A stretch of DNA of 41,680 nt, from the NCBI GenBank assembly GCA_015061085.1, contig SUXG01000019.1:1-41680 (forward strand). The letters run 5' to 3'. Under the pieces are notes generated by a model that did not search any database, was not told the origin of the DNA, and saw only the letters and a list, made by a program, of their open reading frames with translations. The position numbers and the translations under genes are program-made. Shown here one piece after another: positions 35,267 through 41,680 of the stretch (position 1 is its first letter; each line of letters opens with the position of its first letter). Source of the stretch: Bacteroidales bacterium. Its GTDB lineage: Bacteria > Bacteroidota > Bacteroidia > Bacteroidales > Muribaculaceae.

Positions 35267-35283
35267 GCCTTTTAAATTTTGTG

Positions 35284-35322
35284 CAAAGATAGGCATATTT
35301 GCAGAAAAATTCATTACCTTTG
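35284..35322. promoter_or_regulatory. Divergent -7 boxes for yigZ and DUF4494 genes
   Basis: Minus strand: TATCTTTG (35291-35284), 17 nt upstream of ATG 35266. Plus strand: TACCTTTG (35315-35322), 46 nt upstream of ATG 35369. Both are exact TAnnTTTG matches separated by only 23 nt. No -33 box is clear for either. Confidence 0.5.
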
Positions 35323-35368
35323 TGGTTGAAATTTTATAATTTAGAATGATTTTTAATACAGGTTATTT

Positions 35369-35818
35369 ATGGCAACATGGTTTGAATGTAAAGTGAAATA
35401 TGATAAGATTCAAGAAAATGGATCGGTAAAGAAGGTGAATGAGCCTTATTTGGTTGATGCCTTGTCGTTTACGGAGGCAGAGGCACGCATTATTGAGGAG
35501 TGTACGCCTTATATTTCGGGCGAATTTTCGATTTCGGCAGTTAAGAAGACGAAGATTTCGGAGATTTTTTGGGATGAAACAGGCGATCGTTATTATATGG
35601 TCAAGGTGATGTTTGTCACCATAGATGAAAAAACGGCAGTTGAGAAGAAGAGTGCAAGTTTTATACTTGTACAAGCATCGGATTTCAAAGGAGCGCTTGA
35701 TAATTTTATGAGCGGGATGAAGGGTACGATGGCGGATTTCGAGATTGCGTCAATTACAGAGACAGCCTTAATGGATGTCTTTCCTATCGATTTGGGAGGC
35801 AAAAATAAGGAGGAATAA
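35369..35818 (+). CDS. DUF4494-family protein
   Basis: The 149-residue protein has no signal peptide or membrane segment, so it should be cytoplasmic. The sequence MATWFECKVKYDKIQENG, then EAEARIIEECTPYISGEFSI and ISEIFWDETGDRYYMVKV, is characteristic of DUF4494, a family largely confined to Bacteroidota and of unknown function. It ends 10 nt before the PLP-binding protein gene and probably forms an operon with it. Confidence 0.85.
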   Translation: MATWFECKVKYDKIQENGSVKKVNEPYLVDALSFTEAEARIIEECTPYISGEFSISAVKKTKISEIFWDETGDRYYMVKVMFVTIDEKTAVEKKSASFILVQASDFKGALDNFMSGMKGTMADFEIASITETALMDVFPIDLGGKNKEE

Positions 35819-35828
35819 TTTTTTAGAT

Positions 35829-36494
35829 ATGATTTCTGAGGAGATAAAGCGTTTTCATAGAGAGTTGCCCAAAGGTGTTGAACTTGTGGCAGTGTCGAAA
35901 TTTCATCCGAGTGAGGCAATCATGGAGGCATATGAAGCCGGACAAAGAATTTTTGGCGAAAGCAGGGTTCAGGAATTTCTGGCAAAGCAGCCGATGTTGC
36001 CGTCAGATATTCAATGGCATTTCATCGGTCATCTACAGACCAATAAGGTAAAGATGCTAATAGGCAAGACATCGATGATTGAGAGTGTCGATTCGTTTCG
36101 TCTGTTGAATCTTATCGATAACGAGTCACGCAAGGCAGGTGTCATTACGAATTGTTTGCTTCAGGTTCATGTGGCGCAGGAGGAGACGAAGTTTGGCTTT
36201 TCTCCTGAGGAGTTGTTCGACTATTTTGCTCAGAGAGGACATGAGTCGTTGACCAATACAAGGATATGTGGGATAATGGGCATGGCTTCGAATACCGATG
36301 ATGAAGAACGCGTCAGAGCCGATTTTCGACAGATAGCTTCGACGTTTAGGCAGATACGCGATGGCGTATCGTCGGGTTTGCCGGGGTTTGAAGTTGTTAG
36401 TATGGGCATGAGTGGCGACTATGCGATTGCTATCGAGGAAGGCAGCACACACATTCGCATCGGTACGACAATTTTCGGAAATCGACAGTATTAG
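35829..36494 (+). CDS. PLP homeostasis protein (YggS/PLPBP family)
   Basis: The protein is 221 residues from ATG 35829; a longer in-frame start at 35775 would overlap the upstream gene. The pyridoxal-phosphate lysine is in LVAVSKFHPSEAI. Other family motifs are GQRIFGESRVQEF, WHFIGHLQTNKVK and the phosphate-binding end GMSGDYAIAIEEGSTHIRIGTTIFG. It is an alanine racemase-like TIM barrel without racemase activity that buffers vitamin B6 and amino-acid pools. It shares a likely transcript with DUF4494 and perhaps the MFS gene 47 nt downstream. Confidence 0.93.
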   Translation: MISEEIKRFHRELPKGVELVAVSKFHPSEAIMEAYEAGQRIFGESRVQEFLAKQPMLPSDIQWHFIGHLQTNKVKMLIGKTSMIESVDSFRLLNLIDNESRKAGVITNCLLQVHVAQEETKFGFSPEELFDYFAQRGHESLTNTRICGIMGMASNTDDEERVRADFRQIASTFRQIRDGVSSGLPGFEVVSMGMSGDYAIAIEEGSTHIRIGTTIFGNRQY

Positions 36495-36541
36495 CGAGAT
36501 AAAGACAATTAATGATATAAAACATTAAAATTCAGAGATTT

Positions 36542-37852
36542 ATGGCACAATCATCACAGAAGAAAGGTAATTATGTGTTGCCGATAGCGATTACGTTTGC
36601 ATTGTTTTTCATGATTGCATTTGTGACGGGTTATCAAAATCCGTTAGGTTCGATCATAAAGAATGTTTCGGGAGGCAGTACGATATGGACCCAATTGGGT
36701 AACTTGATGAATTTCATTGCATACGCGTTTATGGGCTATCCGGCAGGTTTGATATTGCAGAAATATGGTTATCGCATTACTGCGTTGTTGGCATCCATGG
36801 TCGGATTTGTCGGCGTTTTGCTAACGTATATATCGGGTACAATTGATGCGTCAACAAGCGCTGATTTGGTGCTGACGGTCTATATGACAGGAGCTTTTGT
36901 TGCAGGATTTTCGATGTGTATGCTCAATAGCGTGGTCAATCCGTTGATGAACTCTATGGGTTCGACTCCTGATCGCGGCAATCAGATGTTGCAATTCGGT
37001 GGTGCGTTCAATTCGTTGGGAGCGACATTGGCTCCGGTGGTTGTTGGCTACATCATCGGAGGACAAGCGACAGAAATATCAGAGGTAAATCCTGTATTCT
37101 ATATGTGTATGGGAATTTTTGCTTTGGCGCTTGTTGTGTTGTATTTTTCAAAATTGCCTGAAGCTCCTGATTTCGGACAGAAGAAGGAGAAGATAGATGC
37201 CAGAGGAGCTTTCCGTTATTCGAATTTTGTATTAGGTATAATAGCGATCTTCTGTTATGTCGGAGTAGAGGTCGGCATAGCAAACATCACAATGCAGTTT
37301 ATCTCCAACGATGCCATTCCGTTGCAGAACGGAGTGGTGGTTGATAAACCGGAGACGGTGGCTGGGTTTATCGTCGGTATGTATTGGTTGTTGATGTTGG
37401 TCGGACGATTGGTCGGTGGAGTTTTAGGCTCAAAGATGACGAGTCGTGCGATGTTGACGTCTGTTTGTGTGATAGCAATGTGTTTGGTGATGAGTGCAAT
37501 CTTGATATCACCTGAATCTACAGCCCCGATATTGGGTATATCGAAAGACGGTGGTTTGTCGTTTGAACTCTTTGATGTAAGGTTGAGTGTTTTCATGCTT
37601 ATCCTATGTGGACTATGTACATCGGTTATGTGGGGAGCAATCTTCAACTTGTCGGTGGTCGGATTGGGAAAATACACACAAGTGGCATCCGGCATCTTTA
37701 TGGTAATGGTTTGTGGCGGAGGAATTCTTCCGATGATACAAGGAGCATTGGTCGATGTAGTCGGCTATTTGAATAGTTTCTGGTTGATATTCGGGCTTAT
37801 CGGCTATATGTTGATTTACGCATTGGTCGGTTCGCGCACAAAAAACGCATAA
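36542..37852 (+). CDS. MFS sugar transporter, FucP-like
   Basis: The 436-residue protein has about twelve hydrophobic helices, with both termini cytoplasmic by charge. Features of the FucP/GluP group are ALFFMIAFVTGYQNPLGSII in helix 1, GYPAGLILQKYGYR after helix 2, and NPLMNSMGSTPDRGNQMLQFGGAFNSLGATLAP in helix 5. Such proteins are H+-coupled importers of fucose, glucose, galactose or GlcNAc; the substrate cannot be read here. It lies upstream of transketolase, with a promoter-bearing inverted repeat in between, so co-transcription is uncertain. Confidence 0.87.
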   Translation: MAQSSQKKGNYVLPIAITFALFFMIAFVTGYQNPLGSIIKNVSGGSTIWTQLGNLMNFIAYAFMGYPAGLILQKYGYRITALLASMVGFVGVLLTYISGTIDASTSADLVLTVYMTGAFVAGFSMCMLNSVVNPLMNSMGSTPDRGNQMLQFGGAFNSLGATLAPVVVGYIIGGQATEISEVNPVFYMCMGIFALALVVLYFSKLPEAPDFGQKKEKIDARGAFRYSNFVLGIIAIFCYVGVEVGIANITMQFISNDAIPLQNGVVVDKPETVAGFIVGMYWLLMLVGRLVGGVLGSKMTSRAMLTSVCVIAMCLVMSAILISPESTAPILGISKDGGLSFELFDVRLSVFMLILCGLCTSVMWGAIFNLSVVGLGKYTQVASGIFMVMVCGGGILPMIQGALVDVVGYLNSFWLIFGLIGYMLIYALVGSRTKNA

Positions 37853-37898
37853 AAGGGCCCAAAGAGATAAATATTTTTCACAAAAAATAGTGAATATT

Positions 37899-37936
37899 AT
37901 GCCTATTATTGTTAACTTTGCAACGATAATAGGCAT
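37899..37936. promoter_or_regulatory. Inverted repeat with a -7 box in its centre, upstream of tkt
   Basis: ATGCCTATTAT (37899-37909) pairs with ATAATAGGCAT (37926-37936), 11 perfect pairs, extended by GTT with AAC inside. The centre contains TAACTTTG (37913-37920), an exact -7 match for a plus-strand promoter, about 74 nt before the tkt ATG. It may be a terminator for the MFS gene (followed by ATTGTTTATT), an operator over the tkt promoter, or both. Confidence 0.55.
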
Positions 37937-37993
37937 ATTGTTTATTATAATGTAAGAATAATTAACAGTTACTTTAAAATAAAGGTATCAATA

Positions 37994-40024
37994 ATGGACT
38001 CAACCAAGTTGACAAAAGCTGCAGATAATGTCAGAGTGCTTATCGCTGCTATGGTGGAAAAAGCGAAATCGGGTCACCCGGGAGGATCAATGGGTGGAGC
38101 AGATTTTACAAACGTATTGTATTCAAAGTATCTTGTTTATGATCCTGAGGATCCGCGATGGTTTTGTCGTGATAGATTTTTCTTGGATCCGGGCCACATG
38201 TCGCCGATGTTGTATGGTGTATTGGCATTGGCAGGCAAATTCAGCATCGACGAGCTTAAGGAGTTTCGTCAATGGGGTAGTGTGACATCAGGCCATCCTG
38301 AATTGAATGTGGAAAGAGGCATTGAAAACAGTTCGGGGCCGTTAGGTCAAGGACACGTCATGGCAGTCGGTAGCGCGATAGCAGAGCGTTTTCTTGTGGC
38401 ACAATTTGGCGAAGTCGTATCGCATAAGACATACGCATTCATCAGCGACGGCGGTATTCAAGAAGAAATTTCGCAAGGCGCAGGTCGTATCGCGGGCTAT
38501 TTGGGCTTGAGCAATTTGATAATGTTCTACGACTCAAACGATGTTCAGCTTTCGACAAAGGTCAACGAAGTTACTTGCGAAGACACAGCTGCGAAGTATC
38601 GTGCATGGAATTGGAATGTGATAGAAGTCGATGGCAGCAATCCTGATGCATTGAGTTCGGCTATCGAATTGGCAAATCTCGAAAAAGAGCGTCCGACGCT
38701 TATCATCGGTCATACAATCATGGCAAAAGGCGCAGTGGCAGCCGACGGCACAAGCTGCGAGGGTTGGGTATCGACACATGGTCAGCCATTGAGCAAGGCA
38801 GGTGCCGACCTCGCTAAGACAGTGGAAAATCTTGGAGGCGACCCTGACGATATGTGGAAGATCTACGACGAGTCGGCAGAACTCTACGCTGCACGTCGCG
38901 AGGAGCTTAAGACAATCGTAGCTGCACGTCGTAAAGCGTTTGATGCTTGGGCAAAGGCTAATCCTGAATTGGCAGCCAAACTTGAAAGCTACATTGAAGG
39001 CCGACTTCCGGAAATCGACTACACAAAGACAGCGCTTAAGCCAAACATGGCGACACGCAGTGCGTCGGCGGCAGTGTTGAGCCTGCTTGCCGAGCATATC
39101 GATAATATGATAGTATCAAGTGCCGACCTCGCAAACAGCGATAAGACCGACGGCTTCCTGAAGAAGACTCACGCATTGGTGCGTGGCGACTATTCGGGCA
39201 AGTTCTTGCATGCCGGAGTTGCCGAAATGACAATGGCAGCAATAATGAACGGTATCATCCTTCATGGCGGCATGAATGCGGCTTGCGGTACATTCTTTGT
39301 TTTCAGCGACTATATGAAGCCTGTGATTCGCATGTCGGCATTAATGGAATTGCCTGTTAAATATGTGTTCACTCACGACGCATTCCGAGTGGGCGAAGAC
39401 GGCCCGACACATCAGCCTGTCGAACATGAAGCACAAATTCGCCTAATGGAGCAGATGAACAACCTTAGCGGCAAACCGAGCGCATTGGTGCTCCGTCCTG
39501 CCGACTCGGCAGAGACAGTGGCTTGTTGGCAAATGGCAATGGAAAACAAGGATTGTCCGACAGTCATGATACTTTCACGTCAAGACCTCGACGACCTCCC
39601 TGCCGCATCGGGCAATCGCTTGGCAGAAGCCTACGGCGCACGCAAGGGTGGTTACGTCGTTTGTGCAGCAGAAAATCCTGATGTCGTATTGGCAGCCAAC
39701 GGTAGTGAAGTGTCGTTGCTATGCAAGGTGGCAGAAGCGCTCGGCGCAAAGAGCATCAAAGCGCAAGTGGCTTCAGTCCCGTCTATCGGATTGTTTAACG
39801 CCCAAAGTGAAGACTATCGCAACAGCGTCATGCCTGCAGGCGTCAAACTCTTCGGCTTGACAGCAGGCTTGCCTTCTACGCTCTATCCATTGATGAAAGG
39901 CGACTGGAAGGTCTATGGCTTCGAACGTTTCGGTGCATCGGCTCCATACAAGGTGCTCGATGAAAAATTCGGCTTCACAGAGGCAAACATCATTAGCGAA
40001 ATCGAAGCTTTCTTGGCGAAATAA
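37994..40024 (+). CDS. tkt: Transketolase
   Basis: The 676-residue thiamine-diphosphate enzyme moves two-carbon units between sugar phosphates in the pentose phosphate pathway. In order: SGHPGGSMGGADF (His27), LDPGHMSPMLY, SSGPLGQGHVMAVG, the cofactor site SDGGIQEEISQGAGRIAGYLGLSNLIMFYDSND, the pyrimidine domain with AEMTMAAIMNGII, and HDAFRVGEDGPTHQPVEHEAQIRLM. A C-terminal domain of about 130 residues follows. The length is typical. GDGELNEG, the usual form of the cofactor motif, is here SDGGIQEE. Base composition in tkt and the following gene is richer in GC than the genes upstream, as often seen for highly expressed genes. Confidence 0.95.
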   Translation: MDSTKLTKAADNVRVLIAAMVEKAKSGHPGGSMGGADFTNVLYSKYLVYDPEDPRWFCRDRFFLDPGHMSPMLYGVLALAGKFSIDELKEFRQWGSVTSGHPELNVERGIENSSGPLGQGHVMAVGSAIAERFLVAQFGEVVSHKTYAFISDGGIQEEISQGAGRIAGYLGLSNLIMFYDSNDVQLSTKVNEVTCEDTAAKYRAWNWNVIEVDGSNPDALSSAIELANLEKERPTLIIGHTIMAKGAVAADGTSCEGWVSTHGQPLSKAGADLAKTVENLGGDPDDMWKIYDESAELYAARREELKTIVAARRKAFDAWAKANPELAAKLESYIEGRLPEIDYTKTALKPNMATRSASAAVLSLLAEHIDNMIVSSADLANSDKTDGFLKKTHALVRGDYSGKFLHAGVAEMTMAAIMNGIILHGGMNAACGTFFVFSDYMKPVIRMSALMELPVKYVFTHDAFRVGEDGPTHQPVEHEAQIRLMEQMNNLSGKPSALVLRPADSAETVACWQMAMENKDCPTVMILSRQDLDDLPAASGNRLAEAYGARKGGYVVCAAENPDVVLAANGSEVSLLCKVAEALGAKSIKAQVASVPSIGLFNAQSEDYRNSVMPAGVKLFGLTAGLPSTLYPLMKGDWKVYGFERFGASAPYKVLDEKFGFTEANIISEIEAFLAK

Positions 40025-40063
40025 TACGACACAAAACGATAATTAACAATAAATGTTTATAAT

Positions 40064-41278
40064 ATGAAGAAAATTGCATTATTAGCTTTAGCATGTGCGT
40101 CGCTATTCGGCTCGGCAAACGCTGTGGCGCAAGAAGTGACCTACGTCGAAGATTGCAGCCAAGGTCTGCTAATCAATAGAATGCAGGATAATTGGTTCCT
40201 TACATTGCAAGGTGGTCCGGGCTTCTTGAATTCTAACTACGACACAGAAGCAGCGTTGAAAAATCGTATCGGCGCTCAAATCGGTATCTATGGAGGCAAA
40301 TGGTTTACACCGGTGTTTGGTTTCCGCTTGGGAGCAAGTGCATTGATAGCACGTGGCGCAACGACAGAGACAGGCGCATTTATCCACAACGGATATGCCG
40401 CTATCGACTCTGAAGGTAAGTTTTATCCTGAACGCCTAATGGCGGCAGGCCCTGAAATCGACCTTATGCTCAATATCACCAACTGGTGGTGTGGCTATCG
40501 TCCGGGCAGAGTCTATAACGCAATCGCTCACGTCGGCGGTGGTGGCTATTGGACAATGAAACGCGAAGATAGCAAATGGATGAACGCTCACAATCGCACT
40601 TTGTTTGCAAACATCGGTCTTACAAATAGCTTTGCAGTCTCAAAACAAGTCGATTTGTTTGTTGACGTTCAATATACAGTTATGGACTATTCTACGCTCG
40701 ACAAGCCATTCGGCGCTAATGGTCCAAAGGATATGACGGGTCACTTGTCGGCACAAGTCGGCTTCACCTATAAATTCAAGAACAGAGAATGGGATTGCCC
40801 TGTGACAGCTGTTTGTCCTACATGGAAATACACCGACGCAGAAGGCGATGCATTAGTGGCTCGTTTGGCTAATGCCGACAGCAAAATCGCTGATTTGCAA
40901 CGCCAACTCGACGACTGCTTGAATCGTCCGGTCCCTGTCTGCGAATGTGACGAAGCGCTTGCGACTATCTATTATCCGATCAACGTGTCTTCTCTTTCTT
41001 CACGCGAAAAAACTCTCGTCAAATCATTGGCTGAAGTGATGAAAGCAAACCCTGAAAAGAAGTACATCCTCACAGGTTGGGCTGACAACTATACAGGCAA
41101 CGACGACATCAACAATCGTCTCCGCAACGAACGCGTTGAAGGCGTTAAGAAGGTGTTGGTAAAAGCCGGTGTCGCTGAAGACCAAATCGAAACTCGCATC
41201 GATGCAGGCAACCTTACAGACTATGGCGTAAAGGGTGCAAACTTCGATCGTGCTGTCACTATCGTCGAAGCAAAGTAA
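40064..41278 (+). CDS. OmpA-family outer membrane protein
   Basis: The 404-residue protein has a signal peptide (KIALLALACASLFGSANAVA) and an N-terminal beta-barrel-like region (about residues 24-240) of alternating strands (NWFLTLQGGPGFLNSNYDTE, FANIGLTNSFAVSKQVDLFVDVQYTV, MTGHLSAQVGFTYKFKN). A coiled coil (ARLANADSKIADLQRQLDDCL) and a Cys-containing hinge follow. The C-terminal OmpA domain (about residues 300-404) includes ILTGWADNYTGNDDINNRLRNERVEGVKKVL, with the Asp and Arg used to bind diaminopimelate in peptidoglycan. It anchors the outer membrane to the wall. It starts 40 nt after tkt. Confidence 0.92.
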   Translation: MKKIALLALACASLFGSANAVAQEVTYVEDCSQGLLINRMQDNWFLTLQGGPGFLNSNYDTEAALKNRIGAQIGIYGGKWFTPVFGFRLGASALIARGATTETGAFIHNGYAAIDSEGKFYPERLMAAGPEIDLMLNITNWWCGYRPGRVYNAIAHVGGGGYWTMKREDSKWMNAHNRTLFANIGLTNSFAVSKQVDLFVDVQYTVMDYSTLDKPFGANGPKDMTGHLSAQVGFTYKFKNREWDCPVTAVCPTWKYTDAEGDALVARLANADSKIADLQRQLDDCLNRPVPVCECDEALATIYYPINVSSLSSREKTLVKSLAEVMKANPEKKYILTGWADNYTGNDDINNRLRNERVEGVKKVLVKAGVAEDQIETRIDAGNLTDYGVKGANFDRAVTIVEAK

Positions 41279-41339
41279 TATTAAACGCAACTTCTAAAAC
41301 GAAAGTTTTTTAATATAGGCATTTAGCCTGAATGAACAA

Positions 41340-41376
41340 ATCGGGAGTCAAATCACTTGGCTCTCGATTTTTTGTT
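41340..41376 (+). terminator. Strong intrinsic terminator after the OmpA gene
   Basis: ATCGGGAGTCAA (41340-41351) pairs with TTGGCTCTCGAT (41357-41368), 12 pairs with two G-T, loop ATCAC, followed by TTTTTTGTTG. Confidence 0.85.
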
Positions 41377-41485
41377 GCGTCAGCCCAATGAAACTGATAG
41401 GCTTCTGCCTCAATGAGAATCGGAAAGGCGTCAGCCTGAAAAGCCCTCCGATAGCAGGGAAAGGAGGGATTGCAGGGATAGTGAT

Positions 41486-41584
41486 TATAGATACTATAAA
41501 TACTATAAATACTATAAATACTATAAATACTATAAATACTATAAATACTATAAATACTATAGATACTATAGGCACTATAATATC
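41486..41584. repeat. 9-bp tandem repeat array
   Basis: One TATAGATAC, seven perfect TATAAATAC (41495-41557), one TATAGATAC, then two decayed units, TATAGGCAC and TATAATATC. Eleven units in all. The pure core with G-bearing variants at both ends suggests recent internal expansion by slippage. Confidence 0.9.
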
Positions 41585-41680
41585 TATCTCCCTGCGAGGA
41601 GGCAGAGCCTAAGCAGTGCTTTTGCTCCAAATTGAGGAGAGCGTTTAGCGAAGTATTCTCCAAAGGATTGGAGGCAGGCA

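Larger units (their letters stand above)
41317..41610. repeat. Short AGGC-N3-5-GCCT palindromes in the 3' intergenic region
   Basis: Four copies: 41317-41329 (spacer ATTTA), 41399-41410 (TTCT), 41426-41437 (GTCA) and 41600-41610 (AGA). Three are followed by a purine-rich stretch like GAATGA or CAATGA. The region 41377-41680 has no supported gene. Confidence 0.5.

Noticed and set aside
34661..35314. Longer YigZ-family frame starting at 35314
   Set aside because: The added residues are not family-like and cover the predicted promoter box at 35284-35291.
38534..39097. 187-residue minus-strand frame in transketolase
   Set aside because: It is antisense to a clearly conserved gene and has a Cys/Arg-rich composition typical of a shadow frame.
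41486..41584. CRISPR array
   Set aside because: Units are 9 bp, contiguous and without spacers; no cas gene is present.
41310..41663. Minus-strand frame with a Tyr-Ser-Ile repeat
   Set aside because: It is the translation of a 9-bp tandem repeat with no start context, domain or conserved part; the array is better seen as non-coding.

Overview
The window looks like a chromosomal segment of a moderately AT-rich gut-type Bacteroidales bacterium. Muribaculaceae or a close relative is my guess, but this is inference only. The evidence is the promoter grammar (TTTG, a spacer of about 20, then TAnnTTTG), the lack of clear Shine-Dalgarno sites, lipoprotein signals of the SCQSDE type, and Bacteroidota families such as DUF6562-like surface lipoproteins, DUF4494, DUF4878, META-domain and WG-repeat proteins and paired short chromate transporters. 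I see no rRNA, tRNA, CRISPR array, transposase, integrase or phage gene.

Layout. (1) 1-7480: a tandem array of three paralogous surface lipoproteins, the first cut by the window edge. They share an N-terminal domain and differ in their beta-helix C-terminal parts. Each is followed by a copy of the same small hairpin element, whose stem changes by compensating substitutions; the array ends at a strong terminator. (2) 7597-9580: a translation cluster, rplY (structured leader), pth and an S4-domain RNA-binding protein. (3) 9613-10668: three small minus-strand genes for secreted or membrane proteins of unknown function. (4) 10858-13704: a large sensor-like protein with a periplasmic beta-propeller, one membrane segment and a cytoplasmic domain that seems to end in a degenerate LuxR/GerE-type helix-turn-helix, without a histidine kinase. 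(5) 13783-17223: the thrS-infC-rpmI-rplT operon on the minus strand. (6) 17276-22372: envelope and lipoprotein genes on the minus strand (WG-repeat protein, DUF4878 lipoprotein, C92-type cysteine hydrolase lipoprotein, double META-domain lipoprotein). (7) 22630-24681: a secreted TPR protein. (8) 24708-30239: a minus-strand operon of two half-size chromate transporters, folC and an AddB-like nuclease. (9) 30324-33119: a Sel1-repeat protein, RNase G, a 29-residue mS38/bS22-like basic protein and an HU-family protein. (10) 33246-35322: a YjjG-like HAD phosphatase, mntP and an IMPACT/YigZ protein. (11) 35369-41376: DUF4494, the PLP-binding protein, a FucP-type sugar transporter, transketolase and an OmpA-family outer membrane protein. 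(12) 41377-41680: non-coding DNA with a 9-bp tandem array and short AGGC/GCCT palindromes.

Most genes are housekeeping. The less ordinary parts are the lipoprotein array with its repeated covarying RNA element, the kinase-less propeller regulator, the structured control region in front of RNase G, the inverted repeat around the likely transketolase promoter, and the repeat-rich right end. All family assignments come from reading motifs by eye; no database search was run.
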